DNA from: a virus
IMG/VR virus record: IMGVR_UViG_3300021197_000734
Location: 1-31,719 of that record
DNA length: 31,719 nucleotides
Reading direction: 5' to 3' (one strand)
Made by a program: the position numbers and the translations under genes. The notes below the pieces were generated by a model. The model made no database searches. It worked only from the letters and a program-made list of their open reading frames with translations, and was not told where the DNA came from. This document shows positions 31,356 through 31,719 of this stretch, one piece after another; position 1 is the stretch's first letter, and each line of letters starts with the position of its first letter.

Positions 31356-31710
31356 AGGTGCAATTAATCCTGGAACTGGTTTGCATGAACAACCAATATG
31401 GAAAATTGAAATGCAAGATGACGAGGAAAGATTGTTAGGTAAACATAAAATGGAAGAGTATATTTCAAAATCTTATGGCAAAGCTATTCATAGATTTAAA
31501 AGATGGAAAGTTATGACAAAGACAAGTGAGACTCAAGTTTATGTTGTAGTCTTTTCAGACAGAACACATGAAATGCTTTCTCCAAATCAAATGATGGATA
31601 AGATATATGAAGGTCATCAAGTTAGAAAAGACCCTAAGTTAGATTATATTGAATCTGAGTTAGCAGCTAAAGGTGGACATAGTCCAATTTTTATACCAGA
31701 TGAAACTTAA
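31318..31710 (+). CDS. Hypothetical protein in the packaging region
   Basis: 130 residues. 'MSKIIVGLQQIDEGAINPGT' opens the frame; a mixed alpha/beta sequence follows with 'KRWKVMTKTSETQVYVVVFS' and 'ELAAKGGHSPIFIPDET' at the end. The nearest GGAGG is 17 bases upstream of this ATG, too far for a classic site, so translation may depend on coupling with the overlapping gene. No family is recognised. The terminase large subunit would be expected beyond the window edge. Confidence 0.55.
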   Translation: MSKIIVGLQQIDEGAINPGTGLHEQPIWKIEMQDDEERLLGKHKMEEYISKSYGKAIHRFKRWKVMTKTSETQVYVVVFSDRTHEMLSPNQMMDKIYEGHQVRKDPKLDYIESELAAKGGHSPIFIPDET

Positions 31711-31719
31711 ACACTTAGA

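Noticed and set aside
1-31719. tRNA genes, integrase, reverse transcriptase/diversity-generating element, phage RNA polymerase
   Set aside because: Looked for in gaps and translated frames; nothing with the required structure or motifs was seen, though tRNA detection by eye is not exhaustive.

Overview
This window is one arm of the genome of a tailed double-stranded DNA phage. It is strongly AT-rich and tightly packed, with many 1-20 base overlaps of the TAATG, ATGA, GTGA or TTGA type. Gene content and protein style (tail proteins with 'VGIGTSSP'-like modules, Gly-rich internal virion proteins, PolA plus an archaeo-eukaryotic-type primase, no visible RNA polymerase, no integrase) recall uncultured marine phages and pelagiphage-like podoviruses of AT-rich ocean bacteria. 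The host assignment is inference only. No bacterial chromosomal gene, tRNA, rRNA, CRISPR array, IS element or att site is visible.

Layout. (1) 1-13.9 kb, plus strand: virion genes. These are the C-terminus of a tail/receptor-binding protein, two small tail-fibre-type proteins, a 622-residue neck or tail structural protein, small accessory proteins, and then a run of large Gly/Ala/Gln-rich proteins (377, 317, 680, 219, 992 and 644 residues) that look like internal or ejected virion proteins. (2) 13.9-17.2 kb, plus strand: a lysis and envelope block. It holds a membrane-anchored coiled-coil protein, a T4-type GH24 lysozyme, a Cys-rich 11-residue micropeptide, two Sec-exported proteins and a second membrane-anchored coiled-coil protein. 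(3) 17.1-20.0 kb, minus strand: three genes, namely an SNF2-type SF2 helicase, a protein of unknown function, and a protein that aligns by eye with aminoacyl-tRNA-protein transferases (Ate1/Bpt, GNAT fold). (4) 20.0-27.2 kb, plus strand: the replication operon, which starts at an overlapping divergent promoter. It encodes two small phage proteins, an ssDNA-binding-like protein followed by a strong terminator, an AEP/TOTE-type primase, a UvrD-type SF1 helicase, a PD-(D/E)xK nuclease, family A DNA polymerase and a zinc ribbon protein. (5) 27.2-29.6 kb, plus strand: many very small genes, plus a 2-oxoglutarate/Fe(II) oxygenase. (6) 29.6-30.4 kb, minus strand: two Lys/Arg-rich micropeptides, an HExxH metallopeptidase-like protein and a small exported protein. 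(7) 30.4-31.7 kb: a repeat-bearing intergenic region, terminase small subunit and two small genes. Terminase large subunit, portal, capsid and tail-tube genes are not seen and presumably lie beyond the window ends.

How it fits together: host RNA polymerase probably reads the sigma70-like divergent promoter near 20.05 kb to express the helicase island leftward and the replication operon rightward. A second divergent region near 30.4-30.6 kb serves the minus-strand micropeptide/peptidase operon and the packaging genes. The most notable items are the Ate1/Bpt-like protein, which hints at manipulation of host N-terminal protein tagging or at tRNA-dependent chemistry; the GGTAAC repeat cluster just upstream of terS; and the dense set of unannotated micropeptides.
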